Below are positions 8,749 to 17,653 of a stretch of DNA of 64,000 nt, one piece after another. This stretch comes from Pseudomonas syringae CC1557 (GTDB lineage: Bacteria; Pseudomonadota; Gammaproteobacteria; Pseudomonadales; Pseudomonadaceae): assembly GCF_000452705.1 (NCBI RefSeq), contig NZ_CP007014.1:186001-250000 (forward strand). The letters are read 5' to 3'. The notes beneath the pieces are model-generated. The model was not told the DNA's origin. It searched no databases and saw only the letters and a program-made list of their open reading frames with translations. Made by a program: the position numbers and the translations under genes. The first letter of the stretch is position 1. Each line of letters opens with the position of its first letter.

Positions 8749-9027
8749 TCACTTTTTTTCCGGCTGAATGGTATTGGTCACTTCAGACGTTGGCACGAAG
8801 GTCTTCGACTCTTCGGCAGCCGCTTCCTTGGACGCCGCTTTATCCTTCGCTGCTTCGGTGTTCTCTTTGGCAGCCTCGTTCACCTTGTCCTGAGCAGATT
8901 CCATCTTCTCCTGGGATTTTTCCTGGTGAGCCTGAGCATCCTGCGCTTTCTGTTCGGACTTGCTGTCGCAGGCAGCCAGACCCAGAGTGGCGGCGATGAT
9001 GAGGGCAGAGGCAGTTAACTTGAGCAC
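8749..9027 (-). CDS. small Ala/Glu/Lys-rich lipoprotein
   Basis: A 92-residue protein with a type II signal peptide and lipobox LAAC ending at Cys20, followed by Asp21, a residue that favours retention in the inner membrane in E. coli rules (less certain in pseudomonads). The mature part is an extended, highly charged helix of Gln, Glu, Lys and Ala without Cys or aromatic residues, probably a coiled or disordered rod in the periplasm. The function is unknown. It is a single gene with its own terminator. Confidence 0.8.
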   Translation of the reverse strand: MLKLTASALIIAATLGLAACDSKSEQKAQDAQAHQEKSQEKMESAQDKVNEAAKENTEAAKDKAASKEAAAEESKTFVPTSEVTNTIQPEKK

Positions 9028-9181
9028 GGAATGTTCCTTCAGATGGCAAATGTAGGGCTTCGAGGGCGAGCGAGAGGAGTTAGTTCAATGGGATGGGGCG
9101 GCTGCGGCTCTAGCCGGGGGGGCTTGATGCCGAATGCGGCTTCGATCAGAGGTTCAAGGGCAGTTTATAAAACGTGTGGAT

Positions 9182-9556
9182 TCAAACAACGATGGTGTGG
9201 GGGTAGGCGTGCATGGCGCTGTAGTGCGTGACCAGGCTAATGCCTTCTGCAAGCGCTTGAGCAACCATAATTCGGTCAAATGGATCACGATGATGATTTG
9301 GCAGGGTGGCAACAGCCAGTCCGTGAGCAGACGTGATGGGTAGCTCCAGATAACCTGCGTCGATCAGTTCCTTGCGCAGTAGTGCAGGATTCACGCCTGT
9401 GCGCTCTGCACCTTTTATCGTCAGTTCCCATATGCTCGCGGCACTGAAATACAGGGTGTTGGCCTCATTGTCTATAAGTTGGGCGGCAGCCTCGGAGAGC
9501 TTGGTATCACCGGTTGCAGCCCATATCAGAATGTGTGTATCGAGCAGCAGCTTCAT
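9182..9556 (-). CDS. vapC: PIN-domain toxin, VapC-like
   Basis: A 124-residue PIN ribonuclease-type toxin. The start ATG overlaps the antitoxin stop (ATGA, 9553-9556). Acidic positions seen are Asp6 (KLLLDTH), Glu44 (SIWELTIK) and Asp91/Asp94 (HHRDPFDR). The last conserved acidic residue of the family, usually in LVTxD, is Tyr112 here (LVTHYS), which may weaken metal binding. Family members cut RNA, often tRNA, and are held inactive by the paired antitoxin. The gene sits downstream of tRNA-Phe, a common place for acquired genes. The length is normal. Confidence 0.88.
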   Translation of the reverse strand: MKLLLDTHILIWAATGDTKLSEAAAQLIDNEANTLYFSAASIWELTIKGAERTGVNPALLRKELIDAGYLELPITSAHGLAVATLPNHHRDPFDRIMVAQALAEGISLVTHYSAMHAYPHTIVV

Positions 9557-9780
9557 TCCTTGCCCTCAAAAAGCTCTGCAATTTCGGTATCCATGGCATC
9601 CGAGGCTTCGGCATCGAATGTCACGTGGCTCAACATTCCTCTCCGCTTGGGTGCAGAGATGGGAACGAGCTTGGCCACAGGTATGCCTGCCTTGGCGATA
9701 ATGATGGTTTCGCCACCGGCAGCTGCATCGACAAGTTGCGAGAAGTGGGTTTTGGCTGCGTGGATGTTATGGGTTTGCAT
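9553..9780 (-). CDS. Phd/YefM-type antitoxin
   Basis: A 75-residue antitoxin with the Phd/YefM pattern: an N-terminal DNA-binding fold (HNIHAAKTHFSQLVD, GETIIIAKAGIPVAKLVPI) and an acidic C-terminal toxin-binding tail (DAMDTEIAELFEGKE). It precedes the PIN toxin with a 4-base overlap, the usual layout for a co-translated pair that represses its own promoter. Phd-family antitoxins paired with PIN toxins are well known (type II TA). Confidence 0.9.
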   Translation of the reverse strand: MQTHNIHAAKTHFSQLVDAAAGGETIIIAKAGIPVAKLVPISAPKRRGMLSHVTFDAEASDAMDTEIAELFEGKE

Positions 9781-9812
9781 GACTGAGCCTCCGGTTTACG
9801 TAGTGCCCTAGC

Positions 9813-9833
9813 TTGGTCCAGCTGGTGGACTAA
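9813..9833 (-). promoter_or_regulatory. possible autoregulatory operator of the toxin-antitoxin pair
   Basis: An inverted repeat GTCCA (9816-9820) / TGGAC (9826-9830), slightly extendable, lies 36 bases upstream of the antitoxin start. Phd-type antitoxins bind short palindromes over their own promoter, so this is the best candidate I see. Confidence 0.35.
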
Positions 9834-9872
9834 GTAAAGAGCGTTACGTCCGATGAATGCGTGAGACATGAT

Positions 9873-9903
9873 TTTTTGACTCGGAACCCAGTCGAGTCAA
9901 AAA
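9873..9903. other. perfect 11-bp inverted repeat
   Basis: TTTTTGACTCG (9873-9883) and CGAGTCAAAAA (9893-9903) flank a 9-base loop. It lies between the toxin-antitoxin promoter and the tRNA-Phe terminator. The T5 and A5 ends would let it act as a terminator in either direction, including for any transcript leaking past tRNA-Phe. Confidence 0.6.
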
Positions 9904-9927
9904 GATCAGGCCAAAAACCCCAGACAA

Positions 9928-9952
9928 CAAAAAGCCCGCACGAGGCGGGCTT
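9928..9952 (-). terminator. terminator of tRNA-Phe
   Basis: AAGCCCGC (9932-9939) pairs with GCGGGCTT (9945-9952). The adjoining A-run gives the U-tract for transcription on the minus strand, about 45 bases past the tRNA 3' end. Confidence 0.85.
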
Positions 9953-9960
9953 CTTGTGTG

Positions 9961-9990
9961 TTTTCAGGTGTGCTTGGCATCACCTGAAAA
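9961..9990. other. perfect 10-bp hairpin directly behind tRNA-Phe
   Basis: TTTTCAGGTG (9961-9970) and CACCTGAAAA (9981-9990) flank a 10-base loop. The hairpin begins 8 bases after the tRNA 3' end. It may guide 3' processing or start termination; there is no U-tract of its own. Confidence 0.6.
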
Positions 9991-9997
9991 CGAAAGG

Positions 9998-10073
9998 TGG
10001 TGCCCAGAGACGGAATCGAACCGCCGACACGGGGATTTTCAATCCCCTGCTCTACCGACTGAGCTATCTGGGC
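9998..10073 (-). tRNA. tRNA-Phe (anticodon GAA)
   Basis: A 76-base tRNA on the minus strand. It starts GCCCAGA and ends TCTGGGCACCA, with an encoded CCA, a D-arm from AGCTCAG, an anticodon stem-loop around GAA (GGGGATTGAAAATCCCC) and the T-loop GGTTCGATTCC. All arms pair. It differs little from E. coli tRNA-Phe. It stands alone, with hairpins and a terminator immediately downstream. Confidence 0.97.
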
Positions 10074-10174
10074 AACGGGGCGCATTAAACGTGTTTTTCA
10101 GGAGGTCGTCAAGCGTGTTTTTTCAAAAAATTGAATTATTACCGACGCTTACGACCTTCACCGCGTGAAAGGCT

Positions 10175-10447
10175 TTATTTTTCGGGGGGAACGTAGCCTT
10201 CGGCCTGGGCGTATTCTTCGCCTGAGAGGAACTTGTCCATCTCGGTCTGGAGGAATTTGCGGTCCTCGGCGTTCATCATGTTCAGGCGACGCTCGTTGAT
10301 CAGCAGGGTCTGGTGTTTCTGCCAGTCGGCCCAGGCTTTCTGCGAAACGTGGTTGAAGATGTCTTCACCCTTGGCGCCAGGGTATGGGGCGCGTTCCAGG
10401 CCAGGCAGTTCTTCTTTGTATTTGCGGCACATTACGGTGCGGGTCAT
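10175..10447 (-). CDS. yggX: Fe(2+)-trafficking / oxidative damage protection protein YggX
   Basis: A 90-residue protein of the YggX family, cytosolic, linked to protection of Fe-S clusters and resistance to superoxide. The start ([17 protein letters not shown]) carries the conserved Cys7, and the end (EGYVPPEK) is typical. Its start overlaps the mutY stop by 4 bases, so the two are co-transcribed in the order mutY-yggX, the arrangement also seen in E. coli and P. aeruginosa. This fits, because MutY itself is a [4Fe-4S] enzyme. Confidence 0.97.
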   Translation of the reverse strand: MTRTVMCRKYKEELPGLERAPYPGAKGEDIFNHVSQKAWADWQKHQTLLINERRLNMMNAEDRKFLQTEMDKFLSGEEYAQAEGYVPPEK

Positions 10448-11511
10448 GACGACTCTCCTGCGTTCAATACGTCGGCTGCGCGTTTGAGCAGCTTTTTCAC
10501 CGGGGCCGCAAGGCCCAGGCGTGGCGGGGTGGCGAGGTTATACCAGAGCCAGTCGGCCTCGGCCACGTGATCGGCTGACTCCTGGACTTCGATCAGCCAG
10601 GGCTCGATGCTCAACTGGAAGTGGCTGAAGGTGTGGATCAGGCCCGGCAGTTCGTGGTGTTCGCCCAGTTCCAATGCGTGTTGTGCTGCCAGGTGCTTCA
10701 GGTCTGCAAAGTCGTCCAGCTCCGGCAGGCTCCACAGTCCGCCCCACAAGCCGCTGGAAGGACGACGGTAGAGCAGAATCGCGCCATCGCGGTTGGCGAG
10801 CATTGGCATGAGCGTGCGCTTCTGCGGGACGGTCTTGCGTGGCTTGGGGATCGGGTAGCGGGTTTCCAGGCCCAGCATGTGCGCCTGACAGCCGCGCTCC
10901 AGCGGGCAAAGCAGGCAGCTGGGTTTACTGCGGGTGCAGAGCGTGGCGCCGAGGTCCATCATTGCCTGTGTGTAGTTGTTGACCCGGCTGTGCGGTGTGA
11001 AGCGCTCGGCGGTGGCCCACAGTTGTTTGGCGACCTTGGGTTCGCCGGGATAGCCCTCTTGCGCGGTAAAGCGCGCCAGCACCCGTTTGACGTTGCCATC
11101 CAGGATGGGCGCACGAATACCCATGCTCAGGCTGGCGATTGCGCCTGCGGTGGACAGGCCGATACCGGGCAGCAGAATCAGTTTTTCGACGTCGCGGGGA
11201 AACTCGCCGTCGTGATCGGCGACGACGATTTTTGCGGTCTTTTGCAGGTTACGGGCGCGGGTGTAGTAACCCAGCCCGGTCCACAGGTGCAGCACTTCGT
11301 CTTCAGGCGCGTCAGCCAGCGCCTGCACGGTCGGCAGGGCCTCCATGAAGCGCTCGAAGTAGTTCAGGACGGTGCTTACCTGGGTCTGTTGCAGCATGAT
11401 TTCCGATACCCAGACCCGATAGGGCGTGATGCCTTGTTGCCAGGGCAAGTCGTGTCGGCCATGACGGTCGTACCAGTCCAGCACGGCGCTGGAGAATTGT
11501 TCAGGTTGCAT
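10444..11511 (-). CDS. mutY: A/G-specific adenine glycosylase MutY
   Basis: A 355-residue base-excision repair enzyme that removes adenine mispaired with 8-oxoguanine. Seen are the catalytic Glu in SEIMLQQTQ, the helix-hairpin-helix [12 protein letters not shown], the catalytic Asp in LDGNVKRVL and the [4Fe-4S] ligands C-x6-C-x2-C-x5-C (CTRSKPSC...C...C), followed by a NUDIX-like C-terminal domain. The start at 11511 ([10 protein letters not shown]) matches family N-termini; a TTG start 48 bases upstream is possible but less likely. It is followed by yggX with a 4-base overlap. Confidence 0.96.
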   Translation of the reverse strand: MQPEQFSSAVLDWYDRHGRHDLPWQQGITPYRVWVSEIMLQQTQVSTVLNYFERFMEALPTVQALADAPEDEVLHLWTGLGYYTRARNLQKTAKIVVADHDGEFPRDVEKLILLPGIGLSTAGAIASLSMGIRAPILDGNVKRVLARFTAQEGYPGEPKVAKQLWATAERFTPHSRVNNYTQAMMDLGATLCTRSKPSCLLCPLERGCQAHMLGLETRYPIPKPRKTVPQKRTLMPMLANRDGAILLYRRPSSGLWGGLWSLPELDDFADLKHLAAQHALELGEHHELPGLIHTFSHFQLSIEPWLIEVQESADHVAEADWLWYNLATPPRLGLAAPVKKLLKRAADVLNAGESS

Positions 11512-11571
11512 GGCCTGGAGGGCTCTCGTCGTCGGAATGTGAAAGTCTTTTATTGCCAAGCGTCAGTGGCT

Positions 11572-11597
11572 CAGGAGCGCCGTGATCGGCGCTCCTG
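11572..11597 (-). other. perfect 10-bp hairpin between asmA and mutY
   Basis: CAGGAGCGCC (11572-11581) and GGCGCTCCTG (11588-11597) flank a 6-base loop, 17 bases after the asmA stop and 61 before the mutY start. It has no U-tract, so it is more likely an mRNA stabiliser or partial attenuator than a full terminator. Confidence 0.5.
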
Positions 11598-11613
11598 GGC
11601 AATCCGCCATCGG

Positions 11614-13836
11614 CTAGCGTTTGAACAGCCCTTTCAGGGCGTCCTTGAACTCGGGACTCACCTTGTCGCCCAGTTTCTCGTTCAGCTTGTCCTCAAGCTT
11701 CTCGCCGATTCGGTCGCCCGCCAGTTTTGCGGCGATCTGACCGACGCCTTCCTTGTCCAGGCGGCAGGCTTTGGCACCCAGCTCCAGCGGGCCACGGCAC
11801 TGCACCGGCCACTCGATACCGACGAAGCGCGGGTTGATCTCGCAGGCCGGGTCCGGCATGTCGCTCTTGTCGCCCTCGACGATGATGCCGACGCGGTAGT
11901 TCATGCCCAGTACGCGCAGGTCGACGTCACCGTTACCGTTGACTGCCATGCCCGGCGTACGCACCTTGAGGTCCGGGTTGCTGGCCACGCCGTTGCGCAC
12001 CACCAGAGTGCCGTTGAGTTGCTGGAACGGTGTGTCCTTGGCGCGTGGTTCGCCGCTCAGGGTTTTGCGGTTCAGGATCGAAATGCCCCTGCACAGTTGC
12101 TGTTCAAGGTTGGCGTTGACCAGCACGCCATTGTCCAGGGCGAAGCTGGCAGTGCCGTTCAGGCCGTCGATCAGGGCTTTTTCGCTGTTGCCTGTGCCGG
12201 ACAGGTCGCTGTTGAGCGTCAACACGCCACGCACCGGAGGTTTCTGGCCCTGGCTTTCCAGAATGCGCTCGATGGGCACCCTGGCGATACGCGTCTGCAC
12301 GCTCACAACCGGTACGTCAGGGCGGACGTCCAGATTGCCCTTGACCTCGAAGTTGCCGTTGTACAGGTCGCCGCTCAATGTCTCGAGCCTGATCACGCCA
12401 GCGTTGGCCTGAGTCTTGAACGCCGCGTTGTTGATCGGCAGTTTTTCCAGTGTCAGCTTGCCGAAGCTGAGGTCAGCCTCGACGTCCAGCGTACGCAGAC
12501 GCTCCAGTGGCAGCAGCCTGGTGGTGCTCCAGGCCGCTTTGGTCGGTTGCTCGGGCAGCGGCGAGTCACCTGCGACGGCCGCAGCTTCACCACTCTGCAC
12601 TTCGGACTGACGCGCAGCCTTGGCGCCTTTGCTGTCTTCACTTTCGGCAGGGTGGTAGCGGTCGGCGTCGAAGGTATCGCCCTTGAGCTGCACACGCAGC
12701 GCCTGTCGGGCGAAATCATCTACGGCGATGCGCCCGGTGAAGGTGCTCTCATCGACTTTCAGGTTGAGGTTTTCAAGTACTACGCTGGTGGGCGTACCGC
12801 TGAGACGAGTGACCATCTCAACTTTGCTCAGCGCGCCCTCGGCCATGGCGGGCAGCGGGTGGCCGATGTTTTCCATGAACGTGCGCAGGTCGAGCTGCGC
12901 AATCGACAGGCCGCCAGTGATTTGCGGTGTTTTATCCAGATCGCGGGCGCGCAGTTCGCCCAGCGCACGCAACTGGTTGGCGGAAAACTTCAGGCTGTTC
13001 CATTCGGCGATATTGGCGGCCAGGTCGACCAGTAACTGGCCTTGAGCCGAGTAGGTCACCGTCTTGCCTTGCAACGGCTCGCCTGCGATTTCACCGGACA
13101 GGCGCATGTCTTCAAACTGATAGCGTTTGAGCGCTCGGTCCATACGCAACTGCCCGACCAGCTCGGTCTTGGCGCGCACCACTGGCTGGTTGGTGCTGAG
13201 GAAGGCGGTCAGCTTGATTGGGATGTCCGACGCCTCGCGAATCGGGCCGGTGCTCAACTGTATGCTTTCGGCCATGAAGGTCTGGCCTTTTCTGGCGTCG
13301 CTGTAGTCCACGCGAGCGTTATTGACCGTGAGGCTGTCGATGTCCAGTCGGAGAGGCTGCGAGGCACGCTCCGGTTTTGGCGCTTCGGCAGCCGGCGCCG
13401 GAGTGGTTTCAGGTGTTGCTGTTGATGAAACGGCGGGCTTGCCGATGTCTTCCCAGTTGCCGTGACCATTTTCGTCACGGTGCAGGGTCAGATTCAGGCC
13501 TTCGACGCGGATGTCGCTCATCTGTACCTGGCGGCGCAGCAGCGGAAGGACGCGAACGGACAAGCCGAGCATCTGCACGTCGGCGAACGGCTGATCAGGG
13601 GCGGTCAGGGTAGCGACGTGGGTGTCGTGCAGTTCCAGGCCAAGCCATGGGAACAGACTCCAGCCGATATCGCCATTGAGCGTCAGTTCGACGTTGGCCT
13701 TTTCACGCGCCAGTTGTCGAATCTCGTCTTTATAGTCGTTGGGATCAAACAGGTGAGTCAGGGCAAAGCCGAGAGCCACGATGATCAGCAACAACCCGAG
13801 AATAAACAGCCCCAGGATTTTGCCGAACGCTTTCAT
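11614..13836 (-). CDS. asmA: AsmA-family protein
   Basis: A 740-residue AsmA protein. An N-terminal inner-membrane anchor (about residues 5-30, ILGLFILGLLLIIVALGFAL) is followed by a long periplasmic part with the AsmA N-domain (DGDIGWSLFPWLGLEL-type motif), a low-complexity linker rich in Ala, Pro and Glu (about 140-170), and the conserved C-terminal AsmA_2 region. AsmA-like proteins belong to the VPS13/TamB-like class and are thought to affect outer-membrane lipid and protein assembly. The gene precedes mutY on the same strand, as in P. aeruginosa. The full-length family size is retained. Confidence 0.93.
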   Translation of the reverse strand: MKAFGKILGLFILGLLLIIVALGFALTHLFDPNDYKDEIRQLAREKANVELTLNGDIGWSLFPWLGLELHDTHVATLTAPDQPFADVQMLGLSVRVLPLLRRQVQMSDIRVEGLNLTLHRDENGHGNWEDIGKPAVSSTATPETTPAPAAEAPKPERASQPLRLDIDSLTVNNARVDYSDARKGQTFMAESIQLSTGPIREASDIPIKLTAFLSTNQPVVRAKTELVGQLRMDRALKRYQFEDMRLSGEIAGEPLQGKTVTYSAQGQLLVDLAANIAEWNSLKFSANQLRALGELRARDLDKTPQITGGLSIAQLDLRTFMENIGHPLPAMAEGALSKVEMVTRLSGTPTSVVLENLNLKVDESTFTGRIAVDDFARQALRVQLKGDTFDADRYHPAESEDSKGAKAARQSEVQSGEAAAVAGDSPLPEQPTKAAWSTTRLLPLERLRTLDVEADLSFGKLTLEKLPINNAAFKTQANAGVIRLETLSGDLYNGNFEVKGNLDVRPDVPVVSVQTRIARVPIERILESQGQKPPVRGVLTLNSDLSGTGNSEKALIDGLNGTASFALDNGVLVNANLEQQLCRGISILNRKTLSGEPRAKDTPFQQLNGTLVVRNGVASNPDLKVRTPGMAVNGNGDVDLRVLGMNYRVGIIVEGDKSDMPDPACEINPRFVGIEWPVQCRGPLELGAKACRLDKEGVGQIAAKLAGDRIGEKLEDKLNEKLGDKVSPEFKDALKGLFKR

Positions 13837-14394
13837 GGGCGAGTCCTTGTGTCGATGTTCAAAAATAGCCCACGAGTATACCGCCCCTGCGTGCTTCTCG
13901 GGCTGTCGATGCCGTTATTGCCGAGCGGAATCCTCTTTCCGAGGGGCTGGCCTTTTTCGAATGGCTCGACAGCTGACGCTCGGTGATGCTGTTCCGGCAG
14001 ATTTTTCTGATCATCTACGCAGCGTTGACGGCAGACGAAAGTACACGGTTTGGTGCTTCACGATATGCCTTGCGGGCTTATTTCAGCGCATGGCCAAGTG
14101 CAAGTTGGTTGGCTGGATATAGAGATCAAGTGCTCTTCTATTGGTCTGTTAATTGGTTGCCTCTATGGGTCAATAGATGGCGTGGATTGACCGGTGTATC
14201 TTGATAATAAAAACGACACAGCAAGATGCTTATTTGCCATCAGACAGTGGTAGTCTCCGTTTTTGCTGGCTAAAGGTGCGTCTTTTTGTCACGTATCTGA
14301 ATAACCTGCCGATAAAACAGACATGGCCGCATGGCATCGAGTCTGTGGCGGGCCAGTGGACCATCTGCGAGCTTCACACATTGGGGTAATTATA
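13837..14394. other. 558-base divergent intergenic region asmA / MFS
   Basis: No convincing gene is seen. Its right half is richer in A+T than the flanks, as expected of promoter DNA. A wide inverted repeat TCTATTG (14137-14143) / CAATAGA (14171-14177) could be a regulator site for the MFS gene; the 27-base spacing makes this speculative. Confidence 0.45.
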
Positions 14395-16056
14395 ATGAGC
14401 ACAAGCACAGCCTTGGGCGGCGAAGCCGTTCAGCCTGCGTTCTTGTCCAAAGAGCGCATTATCGCCAAGCCCGGTTTCAACCGTTGGCTTGTTCCACCTG
14501 CAGCATTGGCAATTCATCTTTGCATCGGTATGGCTTATGGCTTTTCGGTGTTCTGGTTGCCACTGTCGAAGGCTATTGGTGTTAGTGCACCTGTCGCGTG
14601 TACACCGGACATGGGTTTCTTCGCGCAGATGTTCGCGTCGACCTGTGACTGGCAGATATCCATGTTGGGCTGGATCTATACGCTGTTCTTCATCTTTCTG
14701 GGTTGCTCGGCTGCCACTTGGGGTGGCTGGCTGGAACACGCAGGTCCACGCAAGGCCGGTGTCGTTTCGGCACTGTGCTGGTGTGGTGGTCTGCTGATTT
14801 CTGCGCTGGGTATCTACACGCACCAGATCTGGCTGATGTGGCTGGGTTCTGGGGTGATCGGCGGTATCGGCCTGGGGTTGGGTTATATCTCTCCGGTATC
14901 GACCCTGATCAAGTGGTTCCCGGACAAGCGCGGCATGGCGACCGGCATGGCGATCATGGGTTTTGGTGGCGGCGCGATGGTGGGCGCACCGCTGGCCACT
15001 GCGCTGATGGGGCATTTCGCTTCGGCTGAAAGCGTGGGCGTCTGGCAGAGCTTCGTGGTGATGGCGGCGATCTACTTCGTGTTCATGATCGGTGGCGCTC
15101 TGGGCTACCGTGTTCCGCCAACCGGCTGGAAACCTGAAGGCTGGACCGCTCCGGCTGCCAAGGCCAAGAACTCGATGATCACCAACCGTCACGTGCATGT
15201 CAGCGTGGCCTGGAAGACTCCGCAGTTCCGTCTGGTCTGGCTGGTGCTGTGCCTGAACGTATCGGCCGGTATCGGCATCCTGGGCATGGCTTCGCCGCTG
15301 CTGCAGGAAGTGTTCGCTGGCAAGCTGCTGGGTAACACTCTGACGTTCGGCGAGCTGAATGCCGATCAACTGAAAGCCATTGCTGCCATTGCAGCCGGGT
15401 TTACGGGGCTGTTGAGCCTGTTCAACATCGGTGGTCGATTCTTCTGGGCTTCGTGCTCGGACTTCATCGGTCGCAAGGCAACCTACTTTGTGTTCTTCGC
15501 ACTGGGCTTCCTGCTTTATGCGTCGGTTCCGACACTGAGCCACATGGGCAGCATCGCGCTGTTTGTTGCCGCGTTCTGCATCGTGTTGTCGATGTACGGT
15601 GGCGGTTTCGCAACGGTTCCGGCTTATCTGGCAGACCTGTTCGGTACGCAGATGGTCGGTGCGATCCACGGTCGCCTGTTGACCGCCTGGGCAGCGGCAG
15701 GTGTGTTGGGTCCGGTATTGGTCAACTACCTGCGTGAGTACCAGCTCAGCCACGGTGTTGCGCGTGCGGATGCCTACGACATCACCCTGTACATCCTGTC
15801 GGGTCTGCTGGTGCTGGGCTTTATCTGCAACCTGCTGATTCGTCCGGTTGCCGACAAGTACTTCATGACCGATGCCGAACTGGCGGTTGAACAAGCCATC
15901 GGTCACGACAAGGGCGCCAATGCCACCACTTCGTTGGAGTGGAAAGCATCCGATAGCAGCAAGCCGCTGGTCATCGCGGCCTGGTTGGCCGTCGGCATCC
16001 CGCTGGCGTGGGGCGTCTGGGTCACCCTGCAAAAGACCGCAGTGCTGTTTCACTAA
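14395..16056 (+). CDS. OFA-family MFS transporter (oxalate/formate antiporter-like)
   Basis: A 553-residue polytopic membrane protein with about 12 or more spans and the OFA-type start FNRWLVPPAALAIHLCIGMA and PVSTLIKWFPDKRGMATGMA motif. The start at 14395 is set by GGGG about 8 bases upstream. It is longer than OxlT (roughly 420 residues): there is an insert near residues 65-85 (ACTPDMGFFAQMFAST) and a long linker after span 6. OFA proteins exchange small carboxylates; the substrate here is unknown. The gene is alone, with a strong terminator downstream and a 558-base promoter region upstream. Confidence 0.88.
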   Translation: MSTSTALGGEAVQPAFLSKERIIAKPGFNRWLVPPAALAIHLCIGMAYGFSVFWLPLSKAIGVSAPVACTPDMGFFAQMFASTCDWQISMLGWIYTLFFIFLGCSAATWGGWLEHAGPRKAGVVSALCWCGGLLISALGIYTHQIWLMWLGSGVIGGIGLGLGYISPVSTLIKWFPDKRGMATGMAIMGFGGGAMVGAPLATALMGHFASAESVGVWQSFVVMAAIYFVFMIGGALGYRVPPTGWKPEGWTAPAAKAKNSMITNRHVHVSVAWKTPQFRLVWLVLCLNVSAGIGILGMASPLLQEVFAGKLLGNTLTFGELNADQLKAIAAIAAGFTGLLSLFNIGGRFFWASCSDFIGRKATYFVFFALGFLLYASVPTLSHMGSIALFVAAFCIVLSMYGGGFATVPAYLADLFGTQMVGAIHGRLLTAWAAAGVLGPVLVNYLREYQLSHGVARADAYDITLYILSGLLVLGFICNLLIRPVADKYFMTDAELAVEQAIGHDKGANATTSLEWKASDSSKPLVIAAWLAVGIPLAWGVWVTLQKTAVLFH

Positions 16057-16073
16057 GAGCCTGTAGGTCACAG

Positions 16074-16109
16074 AAAAGCGCTTGCACCTCGGTGCAGGCG
16101 CTTTTTTTT
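16074..16109 (+). terminator. terminator of the MFS gene
   Basis: GCGCTTGCACC (16078-16088) pairs with GGTGCAGGCGC (16091-16101) with one G-T pair, followed by eight T. It is 18 bases after the stop codon. Confidence 0.92.
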
Positions 16110-16142
16110 GCCCGTATACCTCTCGCCGCGCTGAGTACTCAA

Positions 16143-16265
16143 GATCGGACGCAGAGCGTCCAGAAATGCATGCCAACGCGGAGCATGGGTACGAGAGGTG
16201 TTCTCTCGGCCACCTCTCGTTCCGCACGCTCCGTGGGAATGCCTTTCGTAACGCTCTGCGTCACA
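16143..16265. repeat. dispersed intergenic palindromic repeat, locus A (inverted pair)
   Basis: Two units face each other. The forward unit starts GATCGGACGCAGAGCGTCC at 16143 and ends near GGGTACGAG; the reverse unit starts TCGTTCC at 16217 and ends ACGCTCTGCGTCAC at about 16264. The common core is a palindrome of the form ACGC-AG-GCGT. The same units recur at 32597, 49011, 55211 and, partially, 63443. The region lies between the MFS terminator and tyrB. Confidence 0.8.
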
Positions 16266-16361
16266 CGTCTACGCCCCAATGTGCGCGATGCACTGCCCGT
16301 TCTGTTGCAGACGCTGCTACATTAGCAACCCCTGATTTTATTGTTTGAAGGAGTTGTTCGC

Positions 16362-17561
16362 ATGCTTGCCCACGTGGAGTCATACGCCGGTGATCCGATC
16401 CTTTCGCTGATGGAAACCTTTGGCAAGGATTCGCGTGCGGACAAGGTCAATCTGAGCATCGGCTTGTATTACGACGCAGTGGGTCGTATTCCGCAGTTGG
16501 CATGCGTAGCAACAGCGCAGCAACAATTGGCCGAAGGCGAGCAGGCTGCTTCGGTGTATCTGCCGATGGAAGGTCTGGCGCCTTATCGACAGGCGCTGCA
16601 GACCCTGCTGTTCGGGGCGGACCATCCGCTGGTGCAGGCCGGTCGTGTAGCGACTATCCAGACCGTTGGCGGCTCGGGTGCGCTGAAAATCGGTGCCGAC
16701 TTCCTCAAGTATGCATTCCCGGACTCTCAGGTGTGGGTCAGTGATCCGACCTGGGAAAACCACCTCGCGCTGTTCGGCGGAGCGGGTTTCAAGGTCAATA
16801 CCTACCCGTACTTCGATGCCCGGACCGGTGGCGTCAGGTTCGACGCGATGCTCGACACCGTACAGAGCCTGCCCGCGCAGAGCATTCTGTTGCTGCACCC
16901 GTGCTGCCATAACCCGACCGGCGCCGACCTGTCGGTTGAGCAGTGGGATCAGTTGATCGAGGTGATCAAGAAGCGTCAGCTCATCGCGTTTCTGGATATC
17001 GCCTACCAGGGCTTTGGCAAGGGCATGGACGAAGACGCCTACGCGATTCGTGCGATGGCCGATGCAGGTGTCACCACCCTGGTCAGCAACTCGTTCTCGA
17101 AAATCTTCTCTTTATACGGCGAGCGGGTCGGCGGGCTGTCGGTGGTCTGCGAAGACACCGCGTCGGCGGCCAACGTCTTCGGTCAGCTGAAAGCCACTGT
17201 GCGCCGCAACTATTCAAGCCCGCCTGCGCATGGCGCGTTTCTGGTCTCCAAAGTCCTCAATACGCCGCAATTACGTGAACAATGGCTGAGCGAAGTCGAG
17301 GCCATGCGCCTGCGCATCATCGACATGCGTACCCGCCTGGTTGAGGTGCTGGCGCAGAAAGTCGCCGGGCGTGATTTCAGCTTCATCCTCAGGCAGAACG
17401 GCATGTTCAGCTATACCGGGCTGACCCCGCAGCAGGTTGACGAGTTGAAAGATGTTCACGGCATCTACATGCTGCGCAGTGGCCGGGTATGCATGGCGGG
17501 CCTGAATGAAGAGAATATCGACAAGGTATGTGACGCAATCGCGAGCCTCTTCACTCACTAA
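16362..17561 (+). CDS. tyrB: aromatic amino acid aminotransferase
   Basis: A 399-residue class I PLP aminotransferase of the TyrB/AspC type that converts aromatic 2-oxo acids and aspartate to amino acids with glutamate. It shows the NPTGADLS motif and the PLP lysine in [16 protein letters not shown] near residue 246. The ATG at 16362 is preceded by GAAGGAG at 8-9 bases, which rules out the longer reading. It stands upstream of the histidine operon on the same strand but 92 bases away. Confidence 0.95.
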   Translation: MLAHVESYAGDPILSLMETFGKDSRADKVNLSIGLYYDAVGRIPQLACVATAQQQLAEGEQAASVYLPMEGLAPYRQALQTLLFGADHPLVQAGRVATIQTVGGSGALKIGADFLKYAFPDSQVWVSDPTWENHLALFGGAGFKVNTYPYFDARTGGVRFDAMLDTVQSLPAQSILLLHPCCHNPTGADLSVEQWDQLIEVIKKRQLIAFLDIAYQGFGKGMDEDAYAIRAMADAGVTTLVSNSFSKIFSLYGERVGGLSVVCEDTASAANVFGQLKATVRRNYSSPPAHGAFLVSKVLNTPQLREQWLSEVEAMRLRIIDMRTRLVEVLAQKVAGRDFSFILRQNGMFSYTGLTPQQVDELKDVHGIYMLRSGRVCMAGLNEENIDKVCDAIASLFTH

Positions 17562-17653
17562 TTACCCTGCTGGTCGTCTGTTTGCTTCATGGCGAGCGCT
17601 TCTGAGCCTATAATGCTCGCCTTTTTTCGCCCAATGATTTTGCGGAGCTGGTG

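Noticed and set aside
9998..10073. tRNA-Phe 3' end as an attachment site of an integrated island carrying the toxin-antitoxin genes
   Set aside because: I found no second copy of the tRNA 3' end in the window and no integrase gene, so an island cannot be supported.
10621..13035. 804-codon open frame on the plus strand opposite mutY and asmA
   Set aside because: It mirrors real genes in high-G+C DNA. The opposite strand encodes complete MutY and AsmA motifs, and the frame has no recognisable domain or ribosome-binding site.
14374..16227. 617-codon open frame opposite the MFS gene
   Set aside because: Its composition is Arg/His/Gln-rich without domain features and it covers the complete transporter gene, so it is a shadow.
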